A stretch of 64,000 nt of DNA, taken from positions 1,798,001 through 1,862,000 of the forward strand of contig JAUDYN010000004.1 in NCBI GenBank assembly GCA_030407005.1, in the 5' to 3' direction. Position numbers and translations under genes: made by a program. The stretch is from Desarmillaria ectypa. Lineage: Eukaryota > Basidiomycota > Agaricomycetes > Agaricales > Physalacriaceae. Positions 1-9,066 of the stretch are shown in pieces; positions within the stretch are counted from its first letter, which is position 1, and every line of letters starts with the position of its first letter. Below the pieces are notes generated by a model that had not been told where the DNA came from, did not search any database, and saw only the letters and a list, made by a program, of their open reading frames with translations.

Positions 1-540
1 TGATATCGATCCTTGCTCTGGAGCATGCATGTGGTGTATTCTATGGTCAGATGCCGCTCAAGAAAGTTGGATATCCTAAGCCAAGGTTATTAAATTGAAT
101 CACGAATTCTAACAAGATTCTTGCGGCGACAATCTCGAAACGAAGCGAGACCAAGACAATTAAAAGATCCAAGTCGAGTCCAGCAAATGGAAGTATCAAG
201 CTTGTGATAGTGATAACTGCGTTCCTGAATTTTGGAACAGTAACGCTGCATTGTAAGCTCTGACAGAGGCTACTTCCCAGCGAGCGTGCCAAGGGCATGA
301 CCTGTAGCCAGAATCAGAAGTCAACAATGTCACATTTGCAGTGGTGTCTTCGATGTAATGCATCAAAACTGCTTCCTTGCAAGCTGCAAGCTGCAGTGAG
401 TTAGAGCACCGGTACGGGACAAGCTGGAAAATTACTCAGCATGTACCTAGAACTTGTTGTTAAGCGACATCTACCGACGTTTGATCTTAAGAACGGCACA
501 TTAGCCCCACTATTGAGAAGCTAACAGAGGGGTCAGAAGA

Positions 541-745
541 GCATCGAACTTGCTCACACGTTGACAGAAAGCAAGTCAGGATTTTGGTATATCCTTATCA
601 TCAAGCGGAGTACAACGGGGAGAACGTAAAACAAGTTATATTTCTAACTAGGGGAAGTACAGTTTCTTCAGATATCTGGGAACAAGTGGTAGTACATGGC
701 GCTATGAAACGACATCAGGCAACAGAAACAGGCAATCCCATAGCC
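541..745. repeat. Segment duplicated in two pieces at 11.5 and 12.1 kb
   Basis: Bases about 541-650 match the reverse complement of about 12072-12190 (shared blocks such as catcaagcgg and gagaacgtaaaacaagttat). Bases about 641-745 match 11479-11585 in direct orientation (shared blocks agtacatggcgct and caacagaaacaggcaatcc). The second block contains the stop codon (TGA at 715-717, minus strand) and last codons of the DUF1479 gene, so that gene's 3' end lies inside copied DNA. The remaining bases 1-540 show no gene I can support. Confidence 0.75.
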
Positions 746-2440
746 TTTCGTCCCAAGGGATTCAAGATATCATCAGCCTTTCCAAACCCTACCAATGCAT
801 TTTCGTGCTTCGTCTGCGCAGGGAAATCAGGTGGCGCAACTGCCTTCAAGAAGTTTTCCTTTTGCCTCTCAATGTATGCCTGGTTTAACGGAGTCGTAGG
901 AACCGCCGGGATATACATAACTTGAGACAAAGTTTTCAGACGCGTCGAACCAACAGCTATTGGAGTAGCATACCTGCCGAGTCAGAAATTCCGGTGTGGT
1001 CCTTCTCGACCGAATGAATGAGGTCGCCATGCCAGAATACCGTATCTCCGGGGCGAACTTTGGGCACCGAAGTCATAGTCTCCTCAAGGAGAAGGTTGGG
1101 ATGTAGCTCAGGTGTCGGCTGAGGCCCGTACCATCCTCCATCGCGAGGAACGATGCCTGGAAAGTCGGGACTTGAAACGTCTACGCAAACCGATTGACAA
1201 TTGTAACATTTCTTGAACAGGTGGACGCTTACCAAATGCCCAACCCTTGGGATTCCAGATTTCCGGGGAATCAGGCGCGACCAACAAGCGAAAGAAGGGA
1301 CGGAGGATCAGATACGCATTGGACAGCAATACATCAGGAAAAACTTTCAGAGTTCCTTCGGTCGGTGCCGTTTCACTGACGAACAGAGCCCCGTCAGAGT
1401 GTTAAATGTCCGTAGTAATAGAAGTAGACAAACCTCATGGCAAGCCAGCCTTGGAAGGATCGGAAGATAGAGGACTGTGAGGTCAGGTAAGCCAAAGATA
1501 TCCCAGAAAATGTCTTCAGGATAAATATACCTGTTCCGGCCTGTTGCATAGAGAAGTCTGCGCGTCAACACGGCCCGCAAGCAGGAACGGATCGTGCTTG
1601 CGCCATTCGCCGCTGAGGATGTCAGCAAAACAAGATCTGAAGGTGGGATCTTCCCAGCGTTCAAGAGTACCACCTTTATTTTGTTCAGCACCCAGTATGA
1701 GATGACGGTGAAGGACATGAGACGACGTACCATCGACGTGAGGCGGGTGCGCAGTCCAACCGGTCCCAGGATGTCTGATGCGGAACCGATCAGCGTAGCT
1801 CAGTGGCGAGGATAAATCTACACCATCCAGCTTCTGTCCTGCCTCGGTATGATACAAATTGTTCAACCAGACCGAAGCAGCGAGCATGTGGGGATGAGAG
1901 CGTGCCTCCAGCTGAGATTTCGTCCAGCTGTGGGAAGGTTAGAGTCGGATACCTTGTGAAAAACCGGACGATACATACTAGAGGTCGAAAAACTGTTTAT
2001 TCCCGTCGGGAAACCCTGGAAACTGGGATGAGACTAACCTCCACAAGCACTATACAGAGAAACGTACCGTCGGCATCTGGATTGGTGGATGTAAAATCTT
2101 CGAGCAACTTCCTCCAAGCAATCGCTTGAACATCGTCGACAACGTCCTTGATCACAACACACCCCTTCCGTCGGATCTCATCAATCTTATCCGCTGGAAG
2201 ACTCTCAAGTTCAGAGAACTGAACTTGGGGGATGAACTGGCGCTTGTGAGATCGGGTGTTACGGTAGTAATAAAGGTAACCTACTTCGGGCCCCCCAGCA
2301 CTAATTGTCTGGGTTGCCTTCTTCAGTTCAACAAGGATGTCGGCCCATCCTTGTGTAACGCGTTCTTCAAAGTCAGGATACGAAGAAGCGATTTCTTTCT
2401 TGATATGAATGAGATGAGGAGTTGAGGACGAGTCGGGCAT
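715..2440 (-). CDS. DUF1479 (YbiU-type) putative Fe(II)/2-oxoglutarate dioxygenase
   Basis: Member of the DUF1479 family, cupin-fold proteins thought to be iron/2OG-dependent oxygenases; substrate unknown. It starts at ATG 2438-2440 (MPDSSSTPHLIHIKKE) and ends at TGA 715-717. Spliced exons read through the whole family profile: VVIKDVVDD; LAASVWLNNLYH; the core RFRIRHPGTGWTAHPPHVDG with the likely metal-binding H-x-D; an ERWEDPTFRSCFADILSGEW block; SSIFRSFQGWLAM; LLSNAYLILRPFF; DFPGIVPRDGG; GDTVFWHGDLIHSVEKDHTG with the distal His; then VMYIPAVPTTPLNQAY. At least six short introns separate them and no break is seen, so the gene looks intact. A TATA box lies about 40 bp upstream. Family call is firm, the reaction is not known. 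Confidence 0.88.
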
Positions 2441-2480
2441 GGTGAGAGAGGTGAGATGAAGAATCCATCGCTCCTCTGCC

Positions 2481-2487
2481 TTTTATA
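2481..2487 (-). promoter_or_regulatory. TATA box of the DUF1479 gene
   Basis: TATAAAA on the minus strand, 41 bases upstream of the ATG at 2440. With a fungal TATA-to-start spacing of about 30 bases or more the mRNA leader would be very short. Confidence 0.5.
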
Positions 2488-3333
2488 CACCCGTGGACCT
2501 GTGAAAACTTAGTGGGTGTATTTCTCCGAGGATTCGCCGGAACGCGAAACGAGAGGCAGGAGCGAAAGTTCGGTCACGAGAAGATATTGCCTATGCTTTA
2601 TCGTACCAATGGTAGTCCATGGAACGTAATCGAGACGTGTTTGCATCACCATGGGACGTGTGGCATGACCACCGCGGAAAACTAAGCGCCAAATCTGACC
2701 ACTGTTTTTTCCACTGAAGCATACAATGAGCACACGCAGCTGATCACAGATTGACATGACACAACAACGTTCATAACCCTCACCAAGGTGATCTCTGGCC
2801 GCGGCCAGAATGAACCATGGTATTCCGTGATATGTCGTGGACATGAAATTTAATTTTTAAACGGCGAGTCCGTCGCGATAGTAGTGAAAAGGGAAAAAGT
2901 CCAATTGAGTAGACGACAGACGCAGTGAGAACTTGCTAGACCTCTTGAGTGCTGCATATAGGCACCAGGCTGAAAACTGGAGTTGATGCATACCGTGGAT
3001 CGTGACCGTAGAACGACAGACAGATAAAAGTACAGCACACGTAAGTCAAAACATTTTGATTCGGATACAGAAATAGAAACAAGCCAATGTTTTCCCAGCA
3101 GCCGAGGGTCCAGAGAATGAAGCAAACCCAGTTTCATGAAGAAAGAAAGTGGGGGTGACTACCGAAAACGCACTAGTCACTGATCGTCACGTTTATACAT
3201 ACCAGTTCTCTTCGTTTTTTGTTTATTTTTTTTAGTGGTATTCGTATTGGTGTATGACGCAAGTCTCATGATACGATAATTATGCTGACTGGGCTGTGAT
3301 TGGTATGATAAAGCACACTTGTGACCGAAATAT
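2488..3333. other. Intergenic stretch, no supported gene
   Basis: A 111-codon minus-strand open frame (2509-2844, beginning MSTTYHGIPWFIL) is present but shows no family motif and lies upstream of the DUF1479 promoter. I see no conserved domain, RNA gene or repeat here. Confidence 0.4.
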
Positions 3334-3536
3334 TGTTGGAATATCAAGTGTCGCGCTTCACAGCGCAGTTGACGTCGGGATCATCGGCTGTCAGGCAAGG
3401 ACTTTCATTACTGTCCTATTGCTTCTGTTAGTGTACACGGCGTGTAGATAAATAGATAGCTGAATGACGACAACCATCGCCTGTTTGCGAGGGTTCCCTG
3501 CTGAAATCCGGGTGAGCACTGCCGCTCATTCTAACA
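3334..3536 (+). mobile_element. Solo LTR, copy 1
   Basis: A 203 bp element beginning TGTTGGAATATC and ending TTCTAACA, i.e. with TG...CA ends. It matches, as reverse complement, the element at 33715-33927 over its whole length (shared blocks tgtcaggcaaggactttc and acacggcgtgtagata). Flanks are aatat and actat, a 4/5 imperfect 5-bp target duplication. No retrotransposon coding sequence is adjacent, so it is a solo LTR or a short non-autonomous element. Confidence 0.72.
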
Positions 3537-4248
3537 ACTATCGCGGCGGAGAAATGCAAAGGCCGTTTCGTGAAGGCTCGAGCATGGAACCAGGAACGAC
3601 ATCTGGCATGAATTAGTCCCCTTGAACCATATGATGGTTGCCTATCTTTGAATTGGTATCAAGAGTCCCAAGGGACCCACATAGCGATATCCGGATGAGT
3701 CTTATAAACGCCCCCAGTCAAAAAGGAGCACTACTAGGTTGAAAGAATGATCAATGAAGAGGGCGGCCTCTATGTCGTGGGAGAACAACAGGGACTACGC
3801 TCTGGAAAAGTGATTCGTGTGGGCCACCGTGGAGGCATCGATACAGACTTTGACATGCAAGGAATAGGCAACTTGGCGAAGTTGGGTTCCTGGAAAAGCT
3901 GGTCCAAAGTCGAAATACTATTAATGTCACGGTCACCAAGTGAGCGCATTCCATTCTGAATTTTTTAATTCTGTGGCAGTTAGTATGGAGGGATTGCTGA
4001 TTTCAAGTTTCCCATCTGTAGGTCCAAGTTCTACAACGGCTTGGGTTGCTTGGTCATGAGCTCAGCTTGGGGGTTGATTAGAGTAGTGAGGATCGAATTT
4101 CGTAGTGCAGTTATTTGTATCCTTGGGTCTGGCGTGCTTGAAGGTAGTGTGCCGTGTTGAGATGGGATACTTACTTAGGGGTTAATAGCACGTGATCGCG
4201 TTGATTACCACAACTCTAATCCCTTCAAGGCCTTGGCTTCTCGCCACC
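3537..4248. other. Intergenic stretch and promoter of the 4249 gene
   Basis: No convincing gene. A 70-codon frame at 3747-3959 has no recognisable motif. The last part (about 4170-4248, including aatagcacgtgatcgcgtt) is copied in inverted orientation next to the pseudogene at 12.6-12.69 kb, showing that the duplication included promoter DNA. Confidence 0.45.
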
Positions 4249-5193
4249 ATGAGCCATCCTCAGCAAACCATATTTTCGCACCTGAAGAACCTTAACGCAC
4301 TCGCAATCAACACTCTCGGCTCTTTCTTCTCTACTGCTGCTAGTGACAATGAGGACGACGAAACGATCTTGAGCGACGAAATCTGGGATCCCGCTTCTGA
4401 ATTTCACGCGCGCGCATATACACCTACTCTGACTCCGGCTCGTGAACACTTGTTGAAACTCTCTCGATCTTGCTCTATTAGTACCAGTGACTATGATGAT
4501 ATCCCACTTGAAGATCTCTCGCGAACTACTTTCTCGGATGACACGCCGCCTCTGACGCCTGCAACTGAACATGAACATTCTCTTAAGATTCGTTTGGGAA
4601 AGCGACCTATTCGAGAAGTGGTATGTCTTGCGTTTTGTATATGCGCACGCGCCGCTTACCTGTACTCAGAGGGAAGACGAGGACGAATGGGACGGCTTGG
4701 AATACACGCTTGAAATGAGCAGGCGAGCTTCGAGTGGGTCAGCCGGGGAAAACTCCCGGGTATGTGAACGCATATACGCCTCCTTGCACCTATTCATCCT
4801 TTGTGTAGAGTCGCGAGTCGTGGGCAGCCCTCCAAGATGATTCGGACGAGGTGGCGTACAAAGAATGGCAGCAATGGCGTACGTACCTCGACTACCGCCG
4901 GGCGATTGAGTACGATGCACACTCGACGGACATGGCATGGTGGTATGTTGAAGAGAGAGCATTGTGGGACGTGTGTTACTGGGAACTGGTGAGTTTGGCC
5001 TATATTGATCCTAAGCGTTCTTTGAACGAGCGAATAGGACGAGTATGGCTATGTCAGTGAGGAAGTGAAGGAGCGCCTGGGACAATGTCCTCCGGATCCG
5101 TATTACCCTAGACGAGAGAAGAATCTTGGGTGGTGCTTGAAGAGGTCGAGGTCGATTGGATGCTTGAGGGAGCTAGAACCTGTGGTTTTGTGA
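4249..5193 (+). CDS. Unknown 265-aa protein with LTPAxEH repeats
   Basis: Four exons with clean GT-AG borders: 4249-4620, 4670-4759, 4809-4988, 5038-5193, all joined in phase 0, giving 265 residues. The start is the ATG in the good context gccaccATGagc. The N-terminal third contains an acidic patch (SDNEDDE) and two copies of a short motif, TPTLTPAREHLLK and TPPLTPATEHEHSLK. The C-terminal half is rich in Trp, Tyr and acidic residues (WQQWRTYLDYRR, MAWWYVEERALWDVCYWEL). No family is recognised; there is no signal peptide or membrane segment. A broken inverted copy of the promoter and first exon lies at about 12355-12690, which argues the intact copy is a genuine gene. Function unknown. Confidence 0.72.
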
Positions 5194-5296
5194 ACCTATG
5201 GTCTTGTAAAGAAACTGCATTGCAACGTAGAATACGACATGGTATTGCCTGCTAACCGTTAGAAAAGTCGATAAATCAATTGTACAAAATACACAC

Positions 5297-5911
5297 TTAA
5301 ATCCGCCTCATCTTCTTCGCCCTCGTCCCTCCAATTCTTATCGGAGTCCGGTCCGTCATATACAAGATTCTTCTCCTCACCGCCTCGCCCTCTGTGCTCG
5401 CCAGCGTCTGCACAAGCGTGTTCCTCCCGAGCCCAAAGCCCTTCAGAAACAGGTGCACATAAAACTCTGTACCCTCCGTCGCCGCCAGGATCCTCTCAAA
5501 TATCTTGACAGACGCAGCGTACGCGCCCTCGGGTGAGCCTCTCCGGGTGTTTTTGAATCCACATGAACCTGCAGAGGCCCATGCCTTGACACAGCCATCT
5601 GGGGCGGTGAAAGTGAGGAGGGTGTTGTTGGGGGTGGCTTGGCAGTGTAGACGGTATACGGGCCAGTTGCGGCGGTCAACGGGGTCAAGGGGCGTTGTAA
5701 GTTTTTCTCTATTAGAAGGGGCTGAAGGTGGTTGACTGGTGTCGATGGCGGAAGGCGCGGGAGGCGCAGATTTTGAAGGGGCGGAGGCGGAGGCGGCAAG
5801 GTCAGCATTAAGCTCGCCAATGACCGAGTCCATGGTGTGCTTCCCGCCGCCACCGACGACGGAGCGGGTTTGTAATGCTGCTCGCGGTAGTATACGGCGC
5901 AGAGCAAACAT
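5297..5911 (-). CDS. MRPS11: Mitochondrial ribosomal protein uS11m
   Basis: Single exon of 204 codons. The N-terminus (MFALRRILPRAALQTRS) is basic and Arg-rich, as expected of a mitochondrial presequence, followed by a low-complexity Ala/Ser/Pro linker. The uS11 domain occupies about residues 80-204: YRLHCQATPNNTLLTFT, AWASAGSCGFKNTRRGSPEGAY, VHLFLKGFGLGRNTLV, and the hallmark C-terminus DRTPIRIGGTRAKKMRRI, which contacts rRNA of the small subunit. The product works in the mitochondrial ribosome. It is transcribed divergently from QCR9, whose ATG is only 50 bases away, so two mitochondrial genes share one short promoter. The yeast counterpart is named MRPS18. Confidence 0.92.
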   Translation of the reverse strand: MFALRRILPRAALQTRSVVGGGGKHTMDSVIGELNADLAASASAPSKSAPPAPSAIDTSQPPSAPSNREKLTTPLDPVDRRNWPVYRLHCQATPNNTLLTFTAPDGCVKAWASAGSCGFKNTRRGSPEGAYAASVKIFERILAATEGTEFYVHLFLKGFGLGRNTLVQTLASTEGEAVRRRILYMTDRTPIRIGGTRAKKMRRI

Positions 5912-5961
5912 GAAAATTCTCGATTAGGTAACTCAATCTTTACCCTCTTTACCCTTCCACC
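5912..5961. promoter_or_regulatory. 50-bp bidirectional promoter, uS11m / QCR9
   Basis: The entire gap between the two start codons is 50 bp and pyrimidine-rich on the plus strand (ctttaccctctttacccttcc). No TATA box or TGACGTCA site is seen. Transcripts probably start inside the neighbouring gene's 5' region or have near-zero leaders. Confidence 0.6.
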
Positions 5962-6317
5962 ATGTCGGTATGTCCTGACTTTCTCTCTCTCTCTCAATAA
6001 TTTTAGCCACTGACTCCGCCTTGGATTAGTTCTCGACTACGCTGTATAACACTTTCTTCAAACGCAACAGTATGTCTCGATTGCCTTTGACCGCCCTTCG
6101 ACGCTGACCTGGATAGGTGTGTACGTCGCCACTGTATTTGCTGGCGCTTTCGGATTCGGTATTGGGTTCGACCTTGGCTTGGACTCTTTCTATGACCGCT
6201 GGAACAGGGGGGTGCGTCCTCGTTCTTTCTATTCTCTTCTTTACATGGGCTCAACCCCCGACGTAGAAACAATGGAAAGATATTCGTTATAAATACGTTG
6301 AAGCTGCCGAAGAGTAG
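5962..6317 (+). CDS. QCR9: Cytochrome bc1 complex subunit 9 (QCR9/UQCR10)
   Basis: A small gene in four exons: 5962-5967 (only ATG TCG), 6030-6069, 6117-6211 and 6267-6317, giving 63 residues. The product has the family's layout: TLYNTFFKRNSVYVATVF, then the single membrane helix (AGAFGFGIGFDLG), then FYDRWNRGKQWKDIRYKY. QCR9 is a subunit of respiratory complex III in the inner mitochondrial membrane and supports Rieske protein assembly. Length agrees with yeast and animal homologues (about 60-66 residues). All three introns have GT-AG borders, and the first exon is a 6-nt micro-exon, which makes this gene easy to miss. It shares a 50-bp promoter with uS11m. Confidence 0.88.
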
Positions 6318-6663
6318 ATCCATCCCTGTCTATCAAATTTGAAACCAACGACAGCGTTATTTTGACTGGGACTTGAACTTGAGAGACTTGACGAATGGGA
6401 AGCTGCTTATTGGTGGGAGCGGGAGAAACCGGGTTGCTTCTACACAATATCTACATTTCACGCTTCTCTTCACAGTTGACGACATCCTTCCAGATCATCT
6501 CGCGTCGTTGCTCACCGTCGTCGTCCGTGAACAAAAACTCACTCGTTCATAATTTTCAGTTTCTCTCCCCGGTTTGTCGTCGTCGCAAAGGATCACGATG
6601 CTTTGAAGCCCTTGGGAGGCAAGCGTAGTAAAACTATCGGGTGTGTGACCACTTGACTTACTG

Positions 6664-7305
6664 GTGACATTCAGTGCTGTCCATGTCAGGTCCAACAAAA
6701 TTATGATAGTACTGAGTTGCATCAGAGGTAGCACCTATCATATATACGATCATGACTCCCAATCTGTCTTTTCGTTGCAAGATCCATCGCCGGAGCACGA
6801 TGCAGCTGTAGAGCAGTTCAAAGGCGCCTTCGGGCAAGGATACATAGATCTGTATAACAGCAAATCCTCCATGCCGCTTATCTGGATTCGAGATCACCTA
6901 CACATGTCTGGGTCGGTCGAGTCTACATAAAATCAAGCCTGGTATTGGGAGAGAACACGACTCGAAAAGTGCTACAGACTGTTCCCGAAGCTGTCAAAGG
7001 ATATCGGCGTTTTCGAACAGCTCAGGGCGCAGCAAGGGGAAGGCCCTAATTTTGAAGAAAGCGATGAAGGAGAGATGGCGGAAGATGATGATGCGATTCG
7101 CTCAACAATCCGAAGAAGTGAAAGATGGGATCCTGGTCGATGGCTGCTAGATCGAGTTTCGAAATACACCCAACTTTTGTTCTTTGACTACAATGAGGAT
7201 CGATTCTATTCTATTCCTTTAGCACAAAATGAGGATGGGCTGCAAAAGTCTTGTATGCCTCCCGATCCAACGAGTTTAAAGCTACTCGTTTATCGGTCTC
7301 TATAG
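6664..7305 (+). pseudogene. Possible gene remnant with one in-frame stop
   Basis: One reading frame runs from about 6664 to 7305 interrupted only by TAA at 6928-6930. The part after the stop (from NQAWYWERTRLEKC on) has protein-like composition with an acidic run (EESDEGEMAEDDDA). A diverged copy of bases about 6990-7150 occurs at 53385-53545, also broken. The 3' end overlaps the last FMN1 exon antisense. No family is recognised. It may be a decayed gene, a transposed fragment, or chance; the duplicate is the main reason to list it. The stretch 6318-6663 upstream holds nothing I can support. Confidence 0.3.
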
Positions 7306-7892
7306 TCTCTATGAGTGCCTCTGATAAGGAGTGAGCGATAAGAGGGTATGAAGAAGAGTGAGTTAGGCGTACCCATAGTAGTAAAATCCAACTCGGGGCG
7401 TATATATCCAAGGACGACAGCTCTAAGTTCCATGCCGTAAAAGTCGGCGGTGTACTCGTGCATGACGTGGATCTCCTACTGGACGATGAGGAGGACATAA
7501 CGGAGACAGAACAAAGCGTACAGCAGTGAGACGCTCATTCTTGTAGAACGGGTTCCAGCCGAGACTCATCACCATTGGCCATACCTTGTTTGACGGTGCA
7601 TCCGGGACCTGGGCGTAACCATAGTACACTCCTGGCTGAGCTACTGAGCTGATCGCTTCTATTGCTTCATCGGGGAGGTTGGCTGCGAGGGATTGAGTCA
7701 AGGAAGAGCAAAGACATATGTAATATTACCTGTAGGACAGTGGAGGTCCTTGCCTCCACGTCCAAATCCATGTTGCACTGCGCCACTGAGTAGGATAGGA
7801 AACGGAGGCTGTGGTTCATCGGGACCTACGATGAAGGGACGACTATCACGAAAGCCGTCTGTCTGGAATTGTGCAGTAGGACGAGCAGTCAT
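7211..7892 (-). CDS. FMN1: Riboflavin kinase
   Basis: ATP-dependent phosphorylation of riboflavin to FMN. ATG at 7890-7892. Motifs in order after splicing: [20 protein letters not shown] (nucleotide/flavin-binding loop), CPT|ANLP split by an intron (the PTAN motif that binds Mg-ATP), [23 protein letters not shown] (conserved GWNPxY), then [20 protein letters not shown] with the catalytic Glu region, LGYIRPE, and the C-terminal [19 protein letters not shown]. At least three introns are evident. Length fits monofunctional fungal riboflavin kinases. It is divergent from TAF8 with 42 bp between start codons. The last exon overlaps, antisense, a decayed frame on the plus strand. Confidence 0.92.
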
Positions 7893-7934
7893 CAGTCAAG
7901 TCTATTTTAGGATTACTTTTTACTCTTGACCACG
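7893..7934. promoter_or_regulatory. 42-bp bidirectional promoter, FMN1 / TAF8
   Basis: All of the sequence between the FMN1 ATG (7892, minus) and the TAF8 ATG (7935, plus). It is T-rich (ctattttaggattactttttactc) with no perfect palindrome. Confidence 0.55.
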
Positions 7935-8708
7935 ATGATACCAGCGCCGGTACCTGTAAATCCATACTCAGTCTACCAATCCGCTTATCCTACCTATTAC
8001 CCTTATAACACAGCCTCAGTCACAGCTCCTCAACAACAGTTAGAGCCATCCCCTCCGTCCCCCGTACCGCCCGCCGTATCCGCCGCAGCCGCCTCCGAAA
8101 CTACCCAGCGTCTCGTCTCCACTGAGCTCAAACGCTCCGGTTTTGATGCAGCAGAGCCCGCCGCCATTGTCCGCCTCGAGCATGAAGTCGTCGCCATCGT
8201 TGAAGCTCTCTACCATCGTGCCCACGAGTACGCCAACCTCGCCAATCGCGCCGGGGCTGTCGCTACAGACTTGATGCTAGCGTGCAAGGATTACGAGTTG
8301 GATATGAAAGGTCTACGTGCACAGATTCGGAAGAGAAACACGGCGCCCCTCCCTACACTGATCTCCCCGCCCTCCCGCTCTCCTTCCCCAGAGCTCCTCT
8401 CTTCCGATGACGAGGACCCCTCCTCGTCCGTACCCTTCACCCTGCGTAATCTCCCAGCCTCATTCCCTGACCTCCCTCCAAAACACACGTACCACCAGAC
8501 TCCCGTATCTCCGCCCAAAAAGGCGGCTTTGCCTTCACTTGAGAAGAAGCTCAAGACGGCGGGACTCGTACAAGAGTCCCTGCGTAACCTCATGCTCGCC
8601 ACGGAGGATGCCTCGGGTCAGGGCCAGGAGGATGCCCAGCTACTAGGGCATATTGTGAATTGGCAAAGCAGTGCCCATCCGAGGAAGAGGTGGAGAGTAG
8701 GGTCCTAA
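7935..8708 (+). CDS. TAF8: TFIID subunit 8 (TAF8)
   Basis: Single exon; first ATG is 7935 (MIPAPVPVNPYSVYQ). After a Pro/Tyr/Gln-rich N-terminus comes a histone fold of about 65 residues (LVSTELKRSGFDAAEP ... AVATDLMLACKDYELDM), the bromodomain-associated type that pairs with TAF10. A Ser/Pro linker with an acidic SSDDEDPSS patch leads to the TAF8 C-terminal signature (LPASFPDLPPKHTYHQTP), then a basic tail. In other organisms TAF8 helps carry TAF10 into the nucleus and bridges TFIID lobes. Length about 257 residues, typical of fungi. Divergently paired with FMN1. Confidence 0.88.
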   Translation: MIPAPVPVNPYSVYQSAYPTYYPYNTASVTAPQQQLEPSPPSPVPPAVSAAAASETTQRLVSTELKRSGFDAAEPAAIVRLEHEVVAIVEALYHRAHEYANLANRAGAVATDLMLACKDYELDMKGLRAQIRKRNTAPLPTLISPPSRSPSPELLSSDDEDPSSSVPFTLRNLPASFPDLPPKHTYHQTPVSPPKKAALPSLEKKLKTAGLVQESLRNLMLATEDASGQGQEDAQLLGHIVNWQSSAHPRKRWRVGS

Positions 8709-8876
8709 TGTAGCGTACGCCACTTCTTGTACTGTACACTACTCCGAATGACACGGTCTGTAAAAATGTTGTCATAAATCTTAATCTACCAATTTTCGAG
8801 ACTCTGACCGGGTCGGCGAAATTTCGCGTAATGTTAATTTTACTAGTAATCAAACAATGTAAATACTCAACATTGC

Positions 8877-8888
8877 AAAAAAAAAAAA
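8877..8888 (-). terminator. Pol III terminator of tRNA-Gln
   Basis: A run of twelve A on the plus strand, i.e. T12 on the transcribed orientation, begins about 22 bases beyond the tRNA 3' end. Confidence 0.6.
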
Positions 8889-8910
8889 GAGAAACGCCTT
8901 TCCATATCTA

Positions 8911-8992
8911 AGGCACTACCAGGGTTCGAACCTGGGTTATGGGAAATTTGAATAAATCAAAATCCCATGTGCTGCCACTACACCATAGCGCC
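8911..8992 (-). tRNA. tRNA-Gln(TTG) with an 11-nt intron
   Basis: Read on the minus strand the sequence folds as a cloverleaf: acceptor GGCGCTA pairs with TAGTGCC (one G-T pair); D arm GTG/CAC; anticodon stem TGGGA/TCCCA; T arm CCAGG-TTCGAAC-CCTGG; a 4-base variable loop. The anticodon loop reads TT-TTG-A followed by an insertion of 11 bases (TTTATTCAAAT) at the canonical 37/38 intron site. Anticodon TTG assigns glutamine (codon CAA). The D and T arms supply the internal A and B boxes. Confidence 0.9.
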
Positions 8993-9066
8993 AATGCCGG
9001 CACTTTCAATATTTTATTTAACATAACTTTCTAACCTAATACAAAGCAGCATCCAAAGAATTATTC

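Noticed and set aside
584..925. Plus-strand open frame of 113 codons
   Set aside because: It begins at TTG, lies antisense to the last DUF1479 exon and overlaps duplicated DNA; the minus strand has the family motifs.
5443..5997. 184-codon minus-strand frame beginning in the QCR9 5' region
   Set aside because: Shadow of uS11m in another frame; low-complexity Pro/Arg content and it runs across the QCR9 start.
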